From: Sphingomonas sp. 28-66-16
GTDB lineage: Bacteria; Pseudomonadota; Alphaproteobacteria; Sphingomonadales; Sphingomonadaceae
Assembly: GCA_002281485.1 (NCBI GenBank)
Contig: NCGF01000014.1
Coordinates: forward strand, 1 to 64,000
Reading direction: 5' to 3'
DNA: 64,000 nucleotides
A model generated the notes under the pieces. That model had not been told where the DNA came from. It did not search any database and saw only the letters and a list, made by a program, of their open reading frames with translations. Of the stretch, positions 29,761-38,695 are shown piece after piece; positions within the stretch are counted from its first letter, which is position 1, and every line of letters begins with the position of its first letter. Position numbers and translations under genes: made by a program.

Positions 29761-30060
29761 ATGGCCGAAGACAATGCCGCCTTCCCCATCACCACCGCGG
29801 CGGTGAACTGGTATGATGGCAGCGGGCAGTTGCATATCCGGGTCTATTCGAGCGACGGCTATACCGTCACCGAGCGCTGCGCCGACGGCCAGGGCTGGAC
29901 CGACGGCGCGTTCAAGCAGCCGGGATCGCAGGTATCGGCGACGGCATGGACCGCATCGGACGGCGCCCATATCCGCGTCTATTGCACCGCCAACGACGGC
30001 ACCACCGAATGGTGCGCCGACCCCGACACCGCCTGGACCAAGGGCAGTTATACGGATTAG
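29761..30060 (+). CDS. Two-repeat fucose-lectin-like protein (RSL type)
   Basis: A 99-residue protein made of two similar blades: HIRVYSSDGYTVTERCADGQ continuing to GWTDGAF, and HIRVYCTANDGTTEWCADPD continuing to TAWTKGSY. This is the pattern of RSL, the fucose-binding lectin of Ralstonia solanacearum, whose trimer forms a six-bladed propeller related to the fungal AAL family. RSL residues Arg17, Glu28 and Ala40 (site one) and Arg62 and Glu73 (site two) correspond to Arg27, Glu38, Ala50, Arg72 and Glu83. The second Trp of each blade is kept (Trp46, Trp92), but the Trp after Cys is Ala in both (Ala41, Ala86). No signal peptide is seen. The ATG at 29761 gives the RSL-like length. Confidence 0.88.
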   Translation: MAEDNAAFPITTAAVNWYDGSGQLHIRVYSSDGYTVTERCADGQGWTDGAFKQPGSQVSATAWTASDGAHIRVYCTANDGTTEWCADPDTAWTKGSYTD

Positions 30061-30340
30061 GGCTTGGGGGGTGATGGATTCTGCGATTTGGGGTTTTGCC
30101 CTAAACCGCGCTTGGGGCTTGGTCTTGGTTCCGCCCCGCAACCTCCCAAAATCGAGAGCCCGGCTCGGGGCAGTTTCACATGCTGGCCGCCGCCAGATTG
30201 TTGCTTACCGGCCATGCGACAATCAGGATCAGCTTCTAGGCCTTGTTGCTAAGGCTTTGGCTGGCCGCAGCGGACTGGCCCAGGTCTGTCCCGCTCCGAT
30301 TACCGGGGCGGGACAGCCGGCGGGCTTGGCAGGAATTGGC

Positions 30341-30718
30341 TCAGGCCGCTCGGGCGTACCGAGCCGTCTGGCAAAACACCAAGATGCACACCTTCATCTC
30401 GACGACGCGCGGCGACATTAACCGAAGCGTCGCGGGCAATAGCCGCTTTCCGTCGTGATAAGTGCCACGCCAACGATTGGGCCCGTCGAGCGTGATGTCA
30501 GACAACACGATTCCGTCGTCGACTCGTCCTGGCTGGCCATTGGCCCTGCGGGCAAGGCCGGTGGCACAGAGTCGCGCAGGCCCCTGGTTGCAGGGCTCGA
30601 TTCGGGCGGCACCGGGCCCGTTAATCTCGGTCCAGATGCCGAGCAACGGGGAGTGACTGGTCATCGGCACGGCATCGCTCAGAGCCGCCGTCATCAGCAT
30701 CAACTTGGAAATCCACAT
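30341..30718 (-). CDS. DUF2147-like secreted protein
   Basis: A 125-residue protein with a short hydrophobic N-terminus (MWISKLMLMTAALSDAVP). The layout resembles DUF2147 proteins, which have an early GxW motif (GIWTEINGPGAARIEPC), a central ILSDI-like strand (GIVLSDITLDGPNRWRGTYH) and a C-terminal Cys-rich end (VVEMKVCILVFCQTARY). Function of the family is unknown. The AAAGGAA before ATG supports the start. It is 48 bases downstream of the second desaturase gene on the same strand. The 280 bases to its left (30061-30340) show no gene. Confidence 0.6.
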   Translation of the reverse strand: MWISKLMLMTAALSDAVPMTSHSPLLGIWTEINGPGAARIEPCNQGPARLCATGLARRANGQPGRVDDGIVLSDITLDGPNRWRGTYHDGKRLLPATLRLMSPRVVEMKVCILVFCQTARYARAA

Positions 30719-30766
30719 GGTCGGTTCCTTTCAGTGTTCAGGTTGGTTTTTTGGGGATCGGAAAGA

Positions 30767-31573
30767 TCAGGCCGCAGCAGTTGCGGCATTCGGGTTGGTA
30801 GACGGTCGCCGGACGGCGGCCGCGAAGTGGTGATGGTAGTCGGGGTGTTCAGTGCCCATCCAACGGTCCCACCAGGTGAAATAGAGGCCGAAGTTCCAGC
30901 CGATCTTGCCGTGGTGCAGGTCGTGGTGCGTGGTCGTCGTCATCCAGTCGAACAGCGGGCGGCCATCGCGCCGCGTCGGCATGACCTCAATTCCGCAGTG
31001 AAGAAGCGTGTTGCGGATGATTTGATGCAGCACGAACAGGTCGACAACGACCCAGGAGGTCGGCACGATCAGCACCCAGAGCGGGACAAAACTGCCCATC
31101 AGGACGGCCTCCCCCCAATCGAAGCTATAGGCTGTGAAGGGCGATGGATTGTTGCTGAGGTGATGGCGACGATGCACCCAGCGAAACAGACCGCGTATGT
31201 GCGACAGCCTGTGCGCCCAGTAGAAATAGGCGTCGTGGGCGACGATCATCAGCATCAGGCTGGCCCAGAACCAGATCGGCCCCCATGTCGCGGCGATCTG
31301 GCTGCCCTTCCACCAACCGAGATGGTGCGCGACCGTTACCGCGAGCGAGACGGTGGAAAATACCGCGATCGACCGTAACGAGTAGAGAAACTCCTTGCGA
31401 AGTTGTCGACCGGGCGGGCGCTGTTGGCGGATGCGACGATTGGCGAGCGGCCGCGCCAGCCCATACCAGAGCAGCAACCAGAAACTCGTGGCGAAGATGA
31501 CATAACGAATGACATCGCCGAGCATGAGCAGCACCCAGTGCGGCCCCAGCGATGCAAGATAGTCCAACGACAT
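30767..31573 (-). CDS. Sterol desaturase / fatty acid hydroxylase family protein (copy 2)
   Basis: A 268-residue membrane di-iron oxygenase paralogous to the protein at 23225-24046. Histidine clusters are HRLSH (121-125), HRRHH (134-138) and THHDLHH (215-221), plus His113 in VAHDAYFYWAH. Both copies end with TTTTHHDLHH followed a few residues later by NFGLYFTWWDR and MGTEHPxYH. Four hydrophobic segments are visible. It lies 118 bases downstream of a membrane AraC gene on the same strand, as copy 1 does. The substrate is unknown; the two copies could act on different lipids or under different signals. Confidence 0.88.
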   Translation of the reverse strand: MSLDYLASLGPHWVLLMLGDVIRYVIFATSFWLLLWYGLARPLANRRIRQQRPPGRQLRKEFLYSLRSIAVFSTVSLAVTVAHHLGWWKGSQIAATWGPIWFWASLMLMIVAHDAYFYWAHRLSHIRGLFRWVHRRHHLSNNPSPFTAYSFDWGEAVLMGSFVPLWVLIVPTSWVVVDLFVLHQIIRNTLLHCGIEVMPTRRDGRPLFDWMTTTTHHDLHHGKIGWNFGLYFTWWDRWMGTEHPDYHHHFAAAVRRPSTNPNAATAAA

Positions 31574-31691
31574 GTGCGAACCCTCCTTTGTTCAGGCGGG
31601 GCGCTCTTCGCTGCTCGGGGCGGCGATCGTCTCGCCGATATAGCGGAAATGCTGGCTGATTCCGAAATCGGCGAGGGTTTTCACGAATCGA

Positions 31692-32768
31692 CTAGGCGTA
31701 ATTCATCGCCAGACGTCGAAATTCGGTTGGCGTCACCCCGGTCGCCTCACGGAAGGCGCGGTTGAAGGGGCCAAGCGAGCCGAATCCGAGATCGAAGGCA
31801 ATGCTCGCGACGTTACGCGCTGCGTTGGCCGGATCGCTCAGCACCGCGCGCGCCTCGGCGATGCGGCGTTGGTTGACGAAGCTGGCGAAGTTGCGATGCC
31901 CGAGCTGGTCGTTGATCAATCGCCGCAGCCGGTGCTCGGGCAAGCCGACGGCCTTGGCGAGATCGCCGATCGTCAGGCCCTCGCGCCGCCACAGCGCATC
32001 GATATCCATCGCCCGTTGCAATCGATCGAGCCAGATGCCGCTGTCGTCGAGCGTGCGCGATTCGGCCGGCGCAGAACGCCCACCACCCGCGACGCCGAAC
32101 AGCGCCGGTCGTGCCTCAAGCAGCACCGCCACCCCGGCGATGCCCAGCATCGCCTGGATCGACGCGTTGGCGAATTCATACCAGCCAGCGTGAATGCCCA
32201 GCGTCTGGCCGATCTGGGCCAGGCTCAGCACCATCGAAAAGGTAGCGATCAGCACCAGAAACGGCACGCGAAGGCGCCGTCGCGCCTCGACCAAGTCGTT
32301 GCGGCCCGACTGCACGATTACCACCAGCGCGTGCAGCGCGAGCAGCAGGCCGACCACATTGTGCAGCGTCCATATCGACGGCGCAGACGCTCGCGGGCCA
32401 TATTGGCCGACCAACCCGATCAAGGTGAGCGAGGCCGCAGGTGCGGCGCTCGCCACCGTCAGCGATCGATCCTCGAACAAAGTGACCGCGAACAGCCAGA
32501 AATAGCCTGCGCTACCGATCTGAATCAGCCAGAGCAGAAGCTGAACCGGCCCGAGCAAATTCTCGATGGCGCGAACGCCATTGAGCGTGAAGCAGATATT
32601 GCTGATGACGAACAACAACGTCGCTACCCGCAAGCCGCGGTCATCAGCGCTGCGCGCGAGCGATATGCCAAGGCCTAACTGGGCACCAACTGCCATTCCG
32701 CGAAACAGCAGGTCAAGAAGTTCCCATGGTCCCACCGGTTTCCACGCTCCCACGGCCGTCACGGTCAT
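31692..32768 (-). CDS. Membrane-anchored AraC-family transcription regulator (copy 2)
   Basis: A 358-residue homologue of the regulator at 22071-23120. Seven or so N-terminal hydrophobic segments (GMAVGAQLGLGISLA, LLLWLIQIGSAGYFWLFAV, VGLLLALHALVVIVQ and others) precede a C-terminal AraC domain containing TIGDLAKAVGLPEHRLRRLI, NFASFVNQRRIAEARAVL and SIAFDLGFGSLGPFNRAFRE. Comparison with copy 1 over the DNA-binding domain shows the same spacing and many identical residues, notably HRLR-LIN and PFNRAFRE. The ATG at 32768 is chosen because residues farther upstream are the antisense of metH. The signal sensed is unknown. Confidence 0.85.
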   Translation of the reverse strand: MTVTAVGAWKPVGPWELLDLLFRGMAVGAQLGLGISLARSADDRGLRVATLLFVISNICFTLNGVRAIENLLGPVQLLLWLIQIGSAGYFWLFAVTLFEDRSLTVASAAPAASLTLIGLVGQYGPRASAPSIWTLHNVVGLLLALHALVVIVQSGRNDLVEARRRLRVPFLVLIATFSMVLSLAQIGQTLGIHAGWYEFANASIQAMLGIAGVAVLLEARPALFGVAGGGRSAPAESRTLDDSGIWLDRLQRAMDIDALWRREGLTIGDLAKAVGLPEHRLRRLINDQLGHRNFASFVNQRRIAEARAVLSDPANAARNVASIAFDLGFGSLGPFNRAFREATGVTPTEFRRLAMNYA

Positions 32769-32807
32769 TCTATTCGCGGGGCGGCGGAATTGCCAAGGCT
32801 CTCCCGC

Positions 32808-32833
32808 CTGCCCCCGCCGATCGGCGGGGGCAG
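32808..32833 (-). terminator. Perfect palindrome after metH, possible terminator
   Basis: A 26-base perfect palindrome with half-site CTGCCCCCGCCGA lies 9 bases beyond the metH stop and 39 bases before the AraC copy 2 start. It can form a very stable hairpin at the end of the metH transcript. No U-tract follows on the minus strand, so its strength as an intrinsic terminator is uncertain. Confidence 0.5.
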
Positions 32834-32842
32834 CGGCGCGGC

Positions 32843-35446
32843 TCAATCGAGGTTCGGGCGCAGCCAGCGCTCCGCCGTCGCCAGATCGACGCCGCGCCGC
32901 GCAGCATAATCGGCGACCTGATCGGGCCCGATCCGGGCCACGCCGAAATATTCGGCTTGCGGGTGGCCGAAGTAGAAGCCGCTGACGGCGGCGGTCGGCA
33001 GCATCGCGAAGCTCTCGGTGAGCGACACGCCGGTCGCATGGTGCGCGTCGAGCAGTTTGAACAGGATCGGCTTGAGGCTGTGATCGGGGCAGGCCGGATA
33101 GCCCGGCGCAGGGCGGATGCCGAAATATTGCTCCTTGATCAGCGCCTCGGTCGTCAATTGCTCGTGCTCGGCATAGCCCCAGAGCGCGGTGCGGACATAT
33201 TTGTGGAGCCGCTCGGCAAAGGCTTCGGCAAAGCGATCGGCGAGCGCCTTGAGCAGGATATCCGAATAATCGTCCATGCCCGCCTTGAAGCGCGCCAGAT
33301 GCGGTTCGATGCCGTGGATGCTGACCGCAAAGCCGCCGATCCAGTCGCCGTCGGGGCTCACGAAATCGGCGAGGCACATGCTCGCCTTGCCCTCGCGCTT
33401 GGCGATCTGCTGGCGCAGGAACGGCAGGCGGACGTGATCCTCATTGTCGAGATGAATGACGACATCGTCGCCCTCGCGCGCGCACGGCCATAACCCGCAC
33501 ACGCCGCGCGCGGTCAGCCATTTTTCGTCGATGATCCTGTCGAGCATCTTCTGCGCATCGGCGAACAGGCTCGACGCGCTTTCGCCGACGACCGGATCGG
33601 TGAGGATCGCGGGGTAGTTGCCCGCGAGTTCCCACGCGCGGAAAAAGGGCGTCCAGTCGAAATACTGGCTGAGATCGCGCAGATCCCAATCGGGAAAGCG
33701 GTGGACGCCGGGCAGGATCGGGCGCGGCGGCTTCAGCCGCATATCGGCTTCGAAGGCGTTGTCGCGCGCGGCCTCGAGCGACAGCAGCGCGTTCTGCGGC
33801 TTGCCAGCCCGGGCGGCGCGGACGGCTTCATATTCATCGGCGGTCTTCTGGACGAACTCGTCGCGGATCGTGTCGCTGACGAGCGTCGAAGCGACGCCGA
33901 CCGCGCGGCTGGCGTCGAGGACATGGACGACGGGCCCGTCATAGGCGGGCGCGATGCGCAGCGCCGTGTGGACCTTCGAGGTCGTCGCGCCGCCGATCAG
34001 CAGCGGCATCGTCATGCCGGCGCGCTTCATCTCCTCGGCCACCGTCACCATCTCGTCGAGCGAGGGGGTGATCAGGCCGCTGAGGCCGATCATGTCGGCG
34101 TCATTCTCGTTGGCGGCCTTCAGGATATCCGACCAGGGCACCATCACCCCCATGTCGACGACGTCGAAGCCGTTGCACTGGAGCACGACGCCGACGATGT
34201 TCTTGCCGATATCATGGACGTCGCCCTTGACCGTCGCCATGATGATCTTGCCCTTGCCGCGCGCGCCGGGCTCCTTTGCCGCCTCGATATAGGGGAGCAG
34301 ATGCGCGACCGCCTTTTTCATCACGCGCGCCGATTTGACGACCTGCGGGAGAAACATCTTGCCCGAACCGAACAGGTCGCCGACGACGTTCATCCCGTCC
34401 ATCAGCGGGCCTTCGATCACCTCGATCGGGCGCGCGTGATTCTGGCGGGCTTCCTCGGTATCGTCGACGACGTACATGTCGATGCCCTTGACGAGAGCAT
34501 GTTCGAGCCGCTTGTTGACCGGCCAGCCGCGCCACTCCTCGGCGGCCTTTTCGGCGACGGCATCGGTGCCCCGGAATTTCTCGGCTAGCGTGATGAGGTT
34601 GTCGGTCGCGTCGTCGCGGCGGTCCCAGATGACGTCCTCGCATGCTTCGCGCAGCGCCGGGTCGATGTCGTCATAGATGTCGAGCTGGCCGGCATTGACG
34701 ATCGCCATGTCGAGACCGGCGGGGATCGCATGATAGAGGAACACGCTGTGCATCGCGCGGCGGACGGGCTCGTTGCCGCGGAACGAGAAGCTCAGGTTCG
34801 ACAAGCCGCCTGAGATATGGACGTGCGGGCACCGCGCCTTGATCTCGCGGCACGCCTCGATGAAATCGATCGCGTAGCGGCGATGCTCGTCGATCCCGGT
34901 CGCGACCGCGAAGATGTTGGGATCGAAGATGATGTCTTCGGGCGGGAAGCCGATGCCGGTGAGCAGCTTGTAGGCGCGCTCGCAAATCTCGACCTTGCGC
35001 GCCTTGGTGTCGGCCTGGCCGACCTCGTCGAACGCCATCACGACGACGGCGGCGCCGTACGCCATCACCTTGCGCGCCTGGTCGAGGAACTGCGCCTCGC
35101 CTTCCTTCATGCTGATCGAATTGACGATCGGCTTGCCGCTGACGCATTTCAGCCCGGCCTCGATGACCGACCATTTCGACGAATCGATCATGAACGGGAT
35201 GCGCGCGATATCGGGTTCGGCGGCGATCAGCTTCAGGAAGGTCGTCATCGCGTGGTGCGCGTCGAGCAGCCCCTCGTCCATGTTGACGTCGAGGATCTGT
35301 GCGCCGTTCTCGACCTGCTGGCGGGCGACCTCGACGGCGCGCGGATAATCGCCCGCCATGATCAGCTTCTTGAACGCGGCCGAACCGGTGACGTTGGTGC
35401 GTTCGCCGATATTGACGAAATTGGTGGAGGCGGGAGTGGAAGCCAA
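32843..35446 (-). CDS. metH: Methionine synthase, folate/cobalamin/activation part
   Basis: C-terminal two-thirds of cobalamin-dependent methionine synthase as a separate 867-residue protein. In order it has the methyltetrahydrofolate-binding barrel ([45 protein letters not shown]). The B12-binding module follows with the [11 protein letters not shown] motif near residue 412 and [11 protein letters not shown], then the SAM-binding reactivation domain with [15 protein letters not shown]. The homocysteine-binding domain is missing and is encoded by the gene just upstream (35551-36600). Two-gene MetH is usual in sphingomonads as I recall. It is likely the last gene of the sahR-metF-metH operon. 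Confidence 0.94.
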   Translation of the reverse strand: MASTPASTNFVNIGERTNVTGSAAFKKLIMAGDYPRAVEVARQQVENGAQILDVNMDEGLLDAHHAMTTFLKLIAAEPDIARIPFMIDSSKWSVIEAGLKCVSGKPIVNSISMKEGEAQFLDQARKVMAYGAAVVVMAFDEVGQADTKARKVEICERAYKLLTGIGFPPEDIIFDPNIFAVATGIDEHRRYAIDFIEACREIKARCPHVHISGGLSNLSFSFRGNEPVRRAMHSVFLYHAIPAGLDMAIVNAGQLDIYDDIDPALREACEDVIWDRRDDATDNLITLAEKFRGTDAVAEKAAEEWRGWPVNKRLEHALVKGIDMYVVDDTEEARQNHARPIEVIEGPLMDGMNVVGDLFGSGKMFLPQVVKSARVMKKAVAHLLPYIEAAKEPGARGKGKIIMATVKGDVHDIGKNIVGVVLQCNGFDVVDMGVMVPWSDILKAANENDADMIGLSGLITPSLDEMVTVAEEMKRAGMTMPLLIGGATTSKVHTALRIAPAYDGPVVHVLDASRAVGVASTLVSDTIRDEFVQKTADEYEAVRAARAGKPQNALLSLEAARDNAFEADMRLKPPRPILPGVHRFPDWDLRDLSQYFDWTPFFRAWELAGNYPAILTDPVVGESASSLFADAQKMLDRIIDEKWLTARGVCGLWPCAREGDDVVIHLDNEDHVRLPFLRQQIAKREGKASMCLADFVSPDGDWIGGFAVSIHGIEPHLARFKAGMDDYSDILLKALADRFAEAFAERLHKYVRTALWGYAEHEQLTTEALIKEQYFGIRPAPGYPACPDHSLKPILFKLLDAHHATGVSLTESFAMLPTAAVSGFYFGHPQAEYFGVARIGPDQVADYAARRGVDLATAERWLRPNLD

Positions 35447-35550
35447 GATATTTTCCTAATCGTCGCCCGGAGAAAGCCGGGGTCTTTGCGTGTCAAGCGC
35501 GCCCTTGCGGCACGGGACGCCGGCGTTCGCCGGGAACGGACGAACGCCTG

Positions 35551-36600
35551 TTACGCCGCCATCGTCATCGGCTCCAGCCCCGCGAGCCGGGTCATCACCG
35601 GCGGCACCGGCACCGCGCGGCCCGGCAGCCCCGCCACCGCGCGCGCCATCGCCGCGATATGCGCCGGGGTCGAGCCGCAGCAGCCGCCGAGTATATTGAC
35701 CTGCCCCGCCTCGGCCCATTCCTTGACGAGCGCGGCGGTTTCATCGGGCATTTCGTCATATTCGCCGAGCTCGTTGGGCAGGCCGGCATTGGGATAGACC
35801 ATGATCAGCGTATCGGCGATGCCGGCAAGCGTCTTGACGTGAGGGCGCAATTGCTGCGCGCCGAACGAACAGTTGAGCCCGATCGTCACCGGTCGCGCGT
35901 GCCGCACCGCATGCCAGAACGCCTCGACGGTGTGGCCCGACAGGTTACGGCCCGACAGATCGGTGAGGGTCATCGACAGCATGATGGGAATGTCTCGCCC
36001 CAGCTTCTCGCCCGCTTCGATCACCGCCATGATCCCGGCCTTGGCGTTGAGCGTGTCGAACACGGTCTCGATCAGGATGAAATCGGCCCCGCCCTCGACC
36101 AGCGCGAGCACCTGTTCGAGATAGACGTCCTTGAGATAATCGAAGTCGATCTCGCGAAAGCCGGGATCGTTGACGTCGGGGCTGAGCGACAGCGTCTTGT
36201 TGGTCGGCCCGATCGCGCCGGCGACGAAGCGCTGGCGGCCATCCCTGGCGGCATAGTCATCGGCGAGCCGGCGCGCGATCTGCGCCGAAGCGATGTTGAT
36301 CTCGCGTACCAGCCCCTCGGCGCCGTAATCGGCCTGGCTGATCACATTGGCACTGAAGGTATTGGTCGAGACGATGTCCGATCCGGCATCGAGATAGGCG
36401 CGGGTGATCGTCTCGGGCACTTCGGGCTTGGTGAGGGCGAGGATATCGTTGTTGCCCTTCTGGTCCCTGGCGAGCTTCAGGTCGCCGGCATAATCGGCCT
36501 CGACGAGCTTCCAGTTCTGGATCTCGGTGCCGAACGCGCCGTCGGTGAGCAGGATGCGCTGGGCGGCGGCGGCGAGGAGTTGGTCACGGGCAGTCATCAT
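35551..36600 (-). CDS. metH: Methionine synthase, homocysteine-binding part
   Basis: Homocysteine S-methyltransferase domain as a separate protein of 350 residues, N-terminal portion of a split MetH. Signs are ILLTDGAFGTEIQNWKL, IVSTNTFSAN, FILIETVFDTLNAKAGI and the zinc ligands Cys in GLNCSFGAQQL and the pair in NILGGCCGSTPAHI. It must work with the 867-residue partner encoded 104 bases downstream. Two consecutive ATGs occur; AAGGAACC fits the second (36597) slightly better. Upstream metF ends 47 bases away on the same strand. The alternative, a stand-alone betaine- or SMM-dependent enzyme, is unlikely given the neighbour. Confidence 0.93.
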   Translation of the reverse strand: MMTARDQLLAAAAQRILLTDGAFGTEIQNWKLVEADYAGDLKLARDQKGNNDILALTKPEVPETITRAYLDAGSDIVSTNTFSANVISQADYGAEGLVREINIASAQIARRLADDYAARDGRQRFVAGAIGPTNKTLSLSPDVNDPGFREIDFDYLKDVYLEQVLALVEGGADFILIETVFDTLNAKAGIMAVIEAGEKLGRDIPIMLSMTLTDLSGRNLSGHTVEAFWHAVRHARPVTIGLNCSFGAQQLRPHVKTLAGIADTLIMVYPNAGLPNELGEYDEMPDETAALVKEWAEAGQVNILGGCCGSTPAHIAAMARAVAGLPGRAVPVPPVMTRLAGLEPMTMAA

Positions 36601-36647
36601 TGGTTCCTTCCGAAGCCCCGCCCCTGAAGGAGCGGTGCCTGATTGGG

Positions 36648-37595
36648 TTAGGCCGCCGCGACGGCCGGTGCCGCTGCGGGCTTCGCCCGCAAGCCGAGCA
36701 AATGGCAGATCGCAAAACTCAGCTCGGCCCGGTTGAGCGTGTAGAAATGGAAATGGCGCACGCCGCCGGCATAAAGCTTGCGGCACATCTCGGCCGCGAG
36801 CGTGGCGGCAACGAGCTGACGCGCCGGGGGATGATCGTCGAGGCCCTCGAACAGGCGGTCCATCCACGCCGGAATCTCCGCACCGCACATCCCGGCGAAC
36901 TTGCGCGTCTGGGCGACGTTGGAGACCGGCAGGATCCCGGGCACGATTTCGGCACCGATTCCGGCGGCCGCGGCGCGATCCCGAAACCGGAAATAGGCTT
37001 CGGGTGAAAAGAAGAACTGGGTGATCGCCCGGTTGGCGCCGGCATCCATCTTGCGCTTGAGGTTGTCGATATCGGCGACCGCATCGGCAGAATCGGGATG
37101 AAGCTCGGGATAGGCCGCCACCGATATCTCGAACGGGTGAAGCTTGCGCAGGCCGGCGACCAGCGCGGCGGCATTCTCATAGCCTGCCGGGTGCGGGACG
37201 AAGCGCGCGCCGGCGACCGGCGGATCGCCGCGCAGCGCGACGATGTGGCGCACGCCTGCCTGCCAATAGGCATCGGCGACGGCATCGATCTCGTCGCGGC
37301 TCGCATCGACGCAGGTCAGATGCGCCGCCGCCGCCATGCTGGTCTCGCGCTGGATCCGCGCGACACTCGCGTGGGTCCGCTCGCGAGTCGAGCCCCCGGC
37401 GCCATAAGTGACCGACACGAAGCGCGGGCCCAGCGGCTCGAGCGTCTTGATCGCTTCCCACAGCGCCTCTTCCATCTTCTCGGTCTTGGGCGGGAAAAAT
37501 TCGAAGCTGACGACCGAATCGCCGGCGAGATCCGCAAACAAGGGGGCTTCGAGCGCACGGCGCGCCTCTTCGAGCTGCGAAACAGAAATCATCAT
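36648..37595 (-). CDS. metF: Methylenetetrahydrofolate reductase
   Basis: Reduces 5,10-methylene-THF to 5-methyl-THF, the methyl donor for MetH. The 315-residue flavoprotein barrel shows SFEFFPPKTEKMEEALWEAI, VSVTYGAGGSTRERT, AHLTCVDASRDEI, HIVALRGDPP and ITQFFFSPEAYFRF, all standard for the family. Its ATG at 37595 overlaps the stop of the upstream regulator gene as ATGA, indicating translational coupling; an ATG one codon later (37592) is an alternative. With the split metH genes it makes a complete homocysteine-remethylation operon. Confidence 0.95.
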   Translation of the reverse strand: MMISVSQLEEARRALEAPLFADLAGDSVVSFEFFPPKTEKMEEALWEAIKTLEPLGPRFVSVTYGAGGSTRERTHASVARIQRETSMAAAAHLTCVDASRDEIDAVADAYWQAGVRHIVALRGDPPVAGARFVPHPAGYENAAALVAGLRKLHPFEISVAAYPELHPDSADAVADIDNLKRKMDAGANRAITQFFFSPEAYFRFRDRAAAAGIGAEIVPGILPVSNVAQTRKFAGMCGAEIPAWMDRLFEGLDDHPPARQLVAATLAAEMCRKLYAGGVRHFHFYTLNRAELSFAICHLLGLRAKPAAAPAVAAA

Positions 37596-38563
37596 GCCGC
37601 CTTCACCTTCTGATCGATATCGTCTTGTCCTGCGCCGAGCTTGCGGCCGAGCCACAGCTTGACCGTCAGCGCACTGCCTTCGAGGGTTTCGATCCGCGCC
37701 GGGGCGAGCCCCGCCGCCTCGAACCAGCCGATCACCTGCTCATCCGAAAAGCCGAGCCTGGTATGGGCATCGCGCGCGCGCAATTCTTCGCGATCATGCG
37801 GCGCGAAATCGGCGATCAGCAGCCTGCCGCCGCGATCGAGCACGCGCGCCGCCTCTGCGATCGCTGCGCCGGGCTGTTGCGCGAAGTGGAGGACATGATG
37901 GAGGATCGCCGCATCGGCGGCGCCATCGGCCATCGGCAGCGCATAGAGATCGGCCTGGCGAAGTTCGGTGCGTTCGAGTCCGCGCTCGGCGAGCTTGGCG
38001 CGCGCAAGGCGGAGCATTTCCGAGCTTCGATCGATCCCGAGCGACTGCGCCGCCTGGGGACCGAACAATTCGAGCATCCGTCCCGTGCCCGTGCCGATAT
38101 CGATCAGCTGACCGATCGGCGAATCGCCGAGCACGCGCTTCATCGCGGCTTCGACCTCGCTCTCGGCGACATGCAACGACCGGATTGCGTCCCACTGGCC
38201 GGCATTGGCCTCGAACCAGGCGTTGGCGGCTGCCGCGCGATCGGCCCGCACCGCCGCGAGCCGCGCAGCATCGGCGACGGTCCAATGATCCGACTCACGG
38301 GTCACCCACGCTTCGAACGCCGCGAGCACCGGCGCCACCAACGCGCCGTCGCCGAGCGCCACGAACACCCAGCTGCCCTCCTTGCGGCGCTCGGCAAGCC
38401 CGGCATCGCACAGGATCTTGACGTGGCGCGAGACGCGGGGCTGGCTTTGGCCGAGCACCTGCGCCAGTTCGCCGACCGAGAGCTCCATCGACTGGAGCAG
38501 CGCCATGATCCGCAATCGGGTCGCATCGGCGAGCGCGCGAAATATTTCCAGGGCCAGGTTCAT
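37592..38563 (-). CDS. ArsR-family regulator fused to a methyltransferase domain (SahR-like)
   Basis: A 323-residue fusion. Residues ~1-90 form an ArsR winged helix (FRALADATRLRIMALLQSME, LSVGELAQVLGQSQPRVSRH, VKILCDAGLAERRKEGSWVF), without the metal-binding cysteines of ArsR or SmtB. Residues ~130-310 form a class I methyltransferase fold (LIDIGTGTGRMLELFGP, AAILHHVLHFAQQPG, RLLIADFAPHDRE). This architecture and the metF/metH context match SahR, described as an S-adenosylhomocysteine-responsive repressor of methionine-cycle genes in proteobacteria. The fold would then bind SAH as a signal rather than catalyse. A perfect palindrome lies 10 bases upstream of its start, so autoregulation is likely. 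Confidence 0.85.
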   Translation of the reverse strand: MNLALEIFRALADATRLRIMALLQSMELSVGELAQVLGQSQPRVSRHVKILCDAGLAERRKEGSWVFVALGDGALVAPVLAAFEAWVTRESDHWTVADAARLAAVRADRAAAANAWFEANAGQWDAIRSLHVAESEVEAAMKRVLGDSPIGQLIDIGTGTGRMLELFGPQAAQSLGIDRSSEMLRLARAKLAERGLERTELRQADLYALPMADGAADAAILHHVLHFAQQPGAAIAEAARVLDRGGRLLIADFAPHDREELRARDAHTRLGFSDEQVIGWFEAAGLAPARIETLEGSALTVKLWLGRKLGAGQDDIDQKVKAA

Positions 38564-38572
38564 GCCATCAAG

Positions 38573-38592
38573 ATATAAAGATATCTTTATAT
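38573..38592. promoter_or_regulatory. Probable SahR operator: perfect 20-bp palindrome
   Basis: The sequence ATATAAAGAT followed directly by its reverse complement ATCTTTATAT forms a perfect 20-bp palindrome, strikingly AT-rich in a GC-rich genome. It ends 9 bases before the regulator's start codon and resembles the published SahR-type motif (from memory). It would place the regulator, metF and both metH genes under one control. Confidence 0.8.
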
Positions 38593-38695
38593 GCCGTCAA
38601 TGACTGGTGTCGGGTGTTGATGGCATTGCGTCGACAGGGCGGCTTCCCTAGCTTGGCGCTTCACGCTTTCAGTCGAACCACGAAGGATCAATGCC

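Noticed and set aside
30061-30340. Possible gene or pseudogene in the gap after the lectin
   Set aside because: Only out-of-frame shadow reading frames without ribosome sites or motifs; treated as intergenic.
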